This document shows, piece by piece, positions 10,842 to 12,880 of a stretch of DNA of 12,880 nt. Under the pieces are notes generated by a model. That model was given only the letters and a program-made list of their open reading frames with translations, ran no database searches and was not told the DNA's origin. This DNA comes from Elusimicrobiota bacterium (GTDB lineage: Bacteria > Elusimicrobiota > Elusimicrobia > UBA1565 > UBA9628). The translations under genes were made by a program, and so were the position numbers. Numbering within the stretch: the stretch's first letter is position 1; the number at the start of each line of letters is the position of its first letter. The stretch lies in NCBI GenBank assembly GCA_028865585.1, contig JAGWJU010000020.1, positions 1 through 12,880 of the forward strand, read 5' to 3'.

Positions 10842-11720
10842 CTAGCGGCGGACGTCCCTGTGGAATTCCTGGACGGGGTGCCCCTTCTTCTTGAGCTCCT
10901 GGGCCAGCAGATGCGTCAGGCACACGCTGCGGTGCCGGCCTCCGGTGCAGCCGACCGCGACCGTCAAGTAGGATTTGCCTTCCTTCATGTATTGGGGAAT
11001 CAGCGCCGAAATGAGGTCGAGATATTTCTTGAGGAACTCCCGAGCCTCCGGCAGGGCCATGATGTAGCGTTTAACCGGGGCGTCCAGCCCCGTCTTCCGG
11101 CGCAGGCCGGGAACGTAGTTGGGGTTGGGCAGAAACCGCACGTCCATGACGATGTCGGCGTCGATGGGCAGGCCGTATTTGTAGCCGAAGGAAACCGCGG
11201 AAAGCGTCATCTCGCGCGGGCGGGAGAGCTCGAGCGTCGCCGAGACCGCCTCCTTGAGCTCGCCCAGAGTCATCGTGCTGGTGTCGATGACCTTATCCGC
11301 GATGGCCTTGATGGGCACCAGGCGCCTGCGCTCCTCGCGGATGGCCTCGGGAAGCTTCAAGCCCAGCGGATGGCGGTGCCGGGTCTCCGAGAAGCGCTGG
11401 ATGATGGCCGCGTCAGAGGCCTCCAGGAACAAAATCCGGTAGTCGATGCCGCGGCGCTTGAGGCGGCCCAGAACCTGCGGCAGCGTCTCGATGAGCCGGC
11501 CCTCGCGGATGTCCATGCCCAGAGCGACGAGGCGCCAGTTGCGGGACTCTTCCATGAGCGCCGTAAACCCTTTCAAGAGCGCGACCGGCAGGTTGTCCAC
11601 GCAGAAAAAACCGAGGTCTTCGAAGGCTTTCAGCGCTTGGCTTTTCCCGGCTCCCGAGATTCCGCTGATGACGAAAATTTTTCGCGCGTTGGCCGCGGCG
11701 CCTTTGGATCCCCGCTTCAT
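10842..11720 (-). CDS. rapZ: RapZ/YvcJ-family nucleotide-binding protein
   Basis: The 292-residue product aligns along its length with RapZ. There is an N-terminal P-loop GISGAGKSQ (20-28), then the conserved GFFCVDNLP (37-45), RHRHPL near 114-119, the FGYKYGLPIDAD segment (179-190), RFLPNPN (195-201), and the C-terminal metabolite-sensing motif VGCTGGRHRS (256-265, with Cys258). In E. coli RapZ binds small RNAs to control GlmS synthesis and senses glucosamine-6-phosphate; Gram-positive relatives bind and hydrolyse nucleotides. Whether this one binds RNA is not visible; its C-terminus is basic (HRDVRR). Its ATG overlaps the hprK stop as ATGA, with AAGGA upstream. Placement between hprK and ptsH follows a known pattern that links it to HPr-based regulation. 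Confidence 0.95.
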   Translation of the reverse strand: MKRGSKGAAANARKIFVISGISGAGKSQALKAFEDLGFFCVDNLPVALLKGFTALMEESRNWRLVALGMDIREGRLIETLPQVLGRLKRRGIDYRILFLEASDAAIIQRFSETRHRHPLGLKLPEAIREERRRLVPIKAIADKVIDTSTMTLGELKEAVSATLELSRPREMTLSAVSFGYKYGLPIDADIVMDVRFLPNPNYVPGLRRKTGLDAPVKRYIMALPEAREFLKKYLDLISALIPQYMKEGKSYLTVAVGCTGGRHRSVCLTHLLAQELKKKGHPVQEFHRDVRR

Positions 11721-12655
11721 TTGTCCTTGGCCCTTGTTTTTTTGATCAGCCGCTCGTTGAACGCCTGGGCGGGGAAATACCCCTGCCGCTTCAGGCGCTC
11801 GTTGAGCGCGGCCAGCTCGATGAGGATGGCGAGGTTGCGCCCCGGGCTTACGGGAATGCGCAGAAGCGGAACGGCGACGTCCAAAATCTTGGTCTCCTCG
11901 CGATCAAGGCCCACGCGGTCCAGGCCCGCGGACTTTTCCCAGGGCTCGAGCCGCACGGCCAGCTCGATGCGCGTGCGATCCAACGCGGCGCCCACGCCGA
12001 AGAGGAGCCCGATGTCGATGAGGCCCAGGCCGCGGATTTCCATGTGGTGCTTCAGGGCTTCCGGACAGGAGCCCTGAAGAACGCCTCCCCGCCGTCGCTG
12101 GACCTTGACCACGTCGTCCGCGATGAGAATGTGCCCGCGCTTAAGAAGTTCGACGGCGCACTCCGATTTTCCCGTGCCCGCTTCGCCCTGGATGAGGACG
12201 CCAAGCCCATAGACGTCGACCAGAACGCCGTGGATGGCGGCCGACGGCGCCAAGCGCGCCTCCAGAACGTCGCTCAGGTCGTCGACCAGAGACCCGGTAT
12301 CGAGGCCCGAGGCGAAGAGCGGTACGCCGTGCCGCCGACATGCCTCGGCCAGCGCTTTGGGCGCCCGCTTTCCATGCGAAAGGATGATGCAGGGGATGTC
12401 CGGACAGGAGAGCATGGCGGACAGGGACCGCGAGAGGCTTTCTTTGGGAGCCTTAAGGCAGTAAGCGCGCTCGCCCTGCCCGATGATCTGAATGCGCTCG
12501 GCCCGAAAGTGCTCCAGAAATCCCCCCAGCGCCAACCCGGGGCGGTTGAGATCGGAGACCGTGATGGCGCGCCCAAGGCCCTTGCCGCCGCTCGCCAGGC
12601 GCAGGCGCAGCGCCCGCCCCTGCTCTCGGACTACATCTCCGACGGTGAAGCTCAC
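11717..12655 (-). CDS. hprK: HPr kinase/phosphorylase
   Basis: This bifunctional enzyme phosphorylates HPr on Ser46 using ATP or pyrophosphate and removes the phosphate by phosphorolysis, setting carbon-state signalling in the cytoplasm. The 312 residues match the usual length. The N-terminal DRTGG-like domain spans about 1-130. The C-terminal kinase domain has His142 (AIHGVLVD), Walker A GEAGTGKSE (157-165), catalytic Asp180/Asp181, the family signature EIRGLGLIDI (206-215) and Arg247 in the DRVGLDREE region. The GTG start fits the N-terminus of Bacillus HprK, and no other in-frame start exists back to the hpf stop, 66 nt upstream. A long GC palindrome replaces a Shine-Dalgarno sequence (listed separately). 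The genuine target Ser46 is present in the neighbouring HPr. Confidence 0.96.
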   Translation of the reverse strand: MSFTVGDVVREQGRALRLRLASGGKGLGRAITVSDLNRPGLALGGFLEHFRAERIQIIGQGERAYCLKAPKESLSRSLSAMLSCPDIPCIILSHGKRAPKALAEACRRHGVPLFASGLDTGSLVDDLSDVLEARLAPSAAIHGVLVDVYGLGVLIQGEAGTGKSECAVELLKRGHILIADDVVKVQRRRGGVLQGSCPEALKHHMEIRGLGLIDIGLLFGVGAALDRTRIELAVRLEPWEKSAGLDRVGLDREETKILDVAVPLLRIPVSPGRNLAILIELAALNERLKRQGYFPAQAFNERLIKKTRAKDK

Positions 12656-12656
12656 C

Positions 12657-12676
12657 GCGCGGCCCCGGGGCCGCGC
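12657..12676. repeat. Perfect 20-bp GC palindrome just before the hprK start codon
   Basis: Positions 12657-12666 are the exact reverse complement of 12667-12676, all G and C. In the transcript it could form an 8-bp stem with a CCGG loop that ends 1 nt before the GTG. No Shine-Dalgarno sequence is seen besides it. Confidence 0.7.
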
Positions 12677-12688
12677 CGCGTGCGGCGC
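12673..12688. repeat. Second hairpin overlapping the hprK palindrome
   Basis: The transcribed strand reads GCGCCG, CACG, CGGCGC, a 6-bp stem with a 4-nt loop. Its 3' arm shares 4 nt (12673-12676) with the 5' arm of the 20-bp palindrome, so both stems cannot form fully at once. The rest of the hpf-hprK gap up to 12721 shows no other signal. Confidence 0.5.
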
Positions 12689-12721
12689 CGAACGCGGCTT
12701 AGGCGGCGCCCAAACACCCGT

Positions 12722-12880
12722 TTATCCGCCGTTTTTTTGGACAGGGCGGAGGATGGCCAGAGATTCGTCGTCGCGTCGGAAGACGACGTGGATCTGCTTG
12801 GAGTCGCGATCCTGGAAAACGCGAAAGGCCTGCCCCAGGGACTCCATCTCGCGCGCCGCGTCCTCCGGCGTCGTGGGGGC
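12722..12880 (-). CDS. hpf: Ribosome hibernation promoting factor, long form, C-terminal end (5' partial)
   Basis: The last 52 codons and the TAA of a gene that enters from the right edge. The translation contains EDAAREMESLGQAFRVFQD followed by IHVVFRRDD and ILRP. It fits the C-terminal dimerisation domain of long HPF (compare the family pattern EAILQM-LGH-FFVFRN, then VVYRRKDG, then LIEP). Long HPF pairs inactive 70S ribosomes into 100S dimers. The N-terminal ribosome-binding domain lies outside the window. The neighbours hprK, rapZ and ptsH support the call, since hpf commonly precedes such clusters. It is in the same reading frame as hprK, from which it is separated by its stop codon and 66 nt. 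A CAA-AAA-AAC tract lies three codons before the stop. Confidence 0.82.
   Translation of the reverse strand, partial: APTTPEDAAREMESLGQAFRVFQDRDSKQIHVVFRRDDESLAILRPVQKNGG

Noticed and set aside
10570..10923. Longer 117-residue form of HPr
   Set aside because: It would overlap rapZ by about 80 nt, and the extra 29 residues do not resemble HPr. The internal ATG has a ribosome binding site and puts the active histidine at position 15.
12656..12880. HPF-HprK fusion protein by stop-codon readthrough
   Set aside because: The two genes share a frame and the 22 codons between them are open, but there is a clear TAA, and the GTG start of hprK fits the family N-terminus. The shared frame has a one-in-three chance.

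Overview
This is a GC-rich bacterial chromosome segment, almost fully coding and mostly housekeeping in content. The set of a lipoprotein-like protein, a NfeD-type membrane protease, a long-form ribosome hibernation factor, ClpC, HPr kinase and RapZ suggests a diderm outside the classical gamma-proteobacteria. A high-GC lineage such as Elusimicrobiota or a deltaproteobacterium-like group would fit. That placement is inferred from gene content only, with no phylogeny behind it.

Layout. At the left edge, on the + strand, lies the C-terminal self-cleavage domain of a LexA-like S24 repressor (2-298). It converges on everything else, which is all on the minus strand. Read in the direction of transcription (right to left), the minus strand carries: the end of a long hpf gene, hprK, rapZ, ptsH, ptsI, lepA, lepB (signal peptidase I) and a nfeD-family protease gene. 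These genes overlap by 4 nt or lie 5 to 66 nt apart and look like one long operon. A 116-nt AT-rich gap follows, with a good extended -10 promoter. Then comes a second unit: clpC, a membrane-anchored class-A beta-lactamase-fold protein, and a small putative lipoprotein that starts immediately after the preceding stop codon.

How the genes fit together. HPr here has both His15 (phosphorylated by Enzyme I) and Ser46 (the HprK target), and HprK and Enzyme I keep their catalytic residues. This is therefore a complete HPr phosphorylation switch, but no EIIA or sugar permease gene is present, which points to a regulatory rather than a transport PTS. Its neighbours act on ribosomes (HPF, LepA), the envelope (RapZ in other bacteria, LepB, NfeD) and protein quality control (ClpC). 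The arrangement resembles known hpf/hprK/rapZ/pts clusters extended by lepA-lepB-nfeD.

I did not find a clearly new system. The points most worth a second look are: a perfect 20-bp palindrome one nucleotide before the GTG start of hprK, which overlaps a second hairpin; an inverted repeat over the -35 region of the clpC promoter; an A8 slippery tract in clpC; a beta-lactamase-fold protein with no recognisable omega-loop ExxxN; a signal peptidase with two extra N-terminal membrane segments; and the missing EIIA. No tRNA, rRNA, CRISPR, insertion sequence or convincing Rho-independent terminator was seen, and no gene-free stretch reaches 300 bases.
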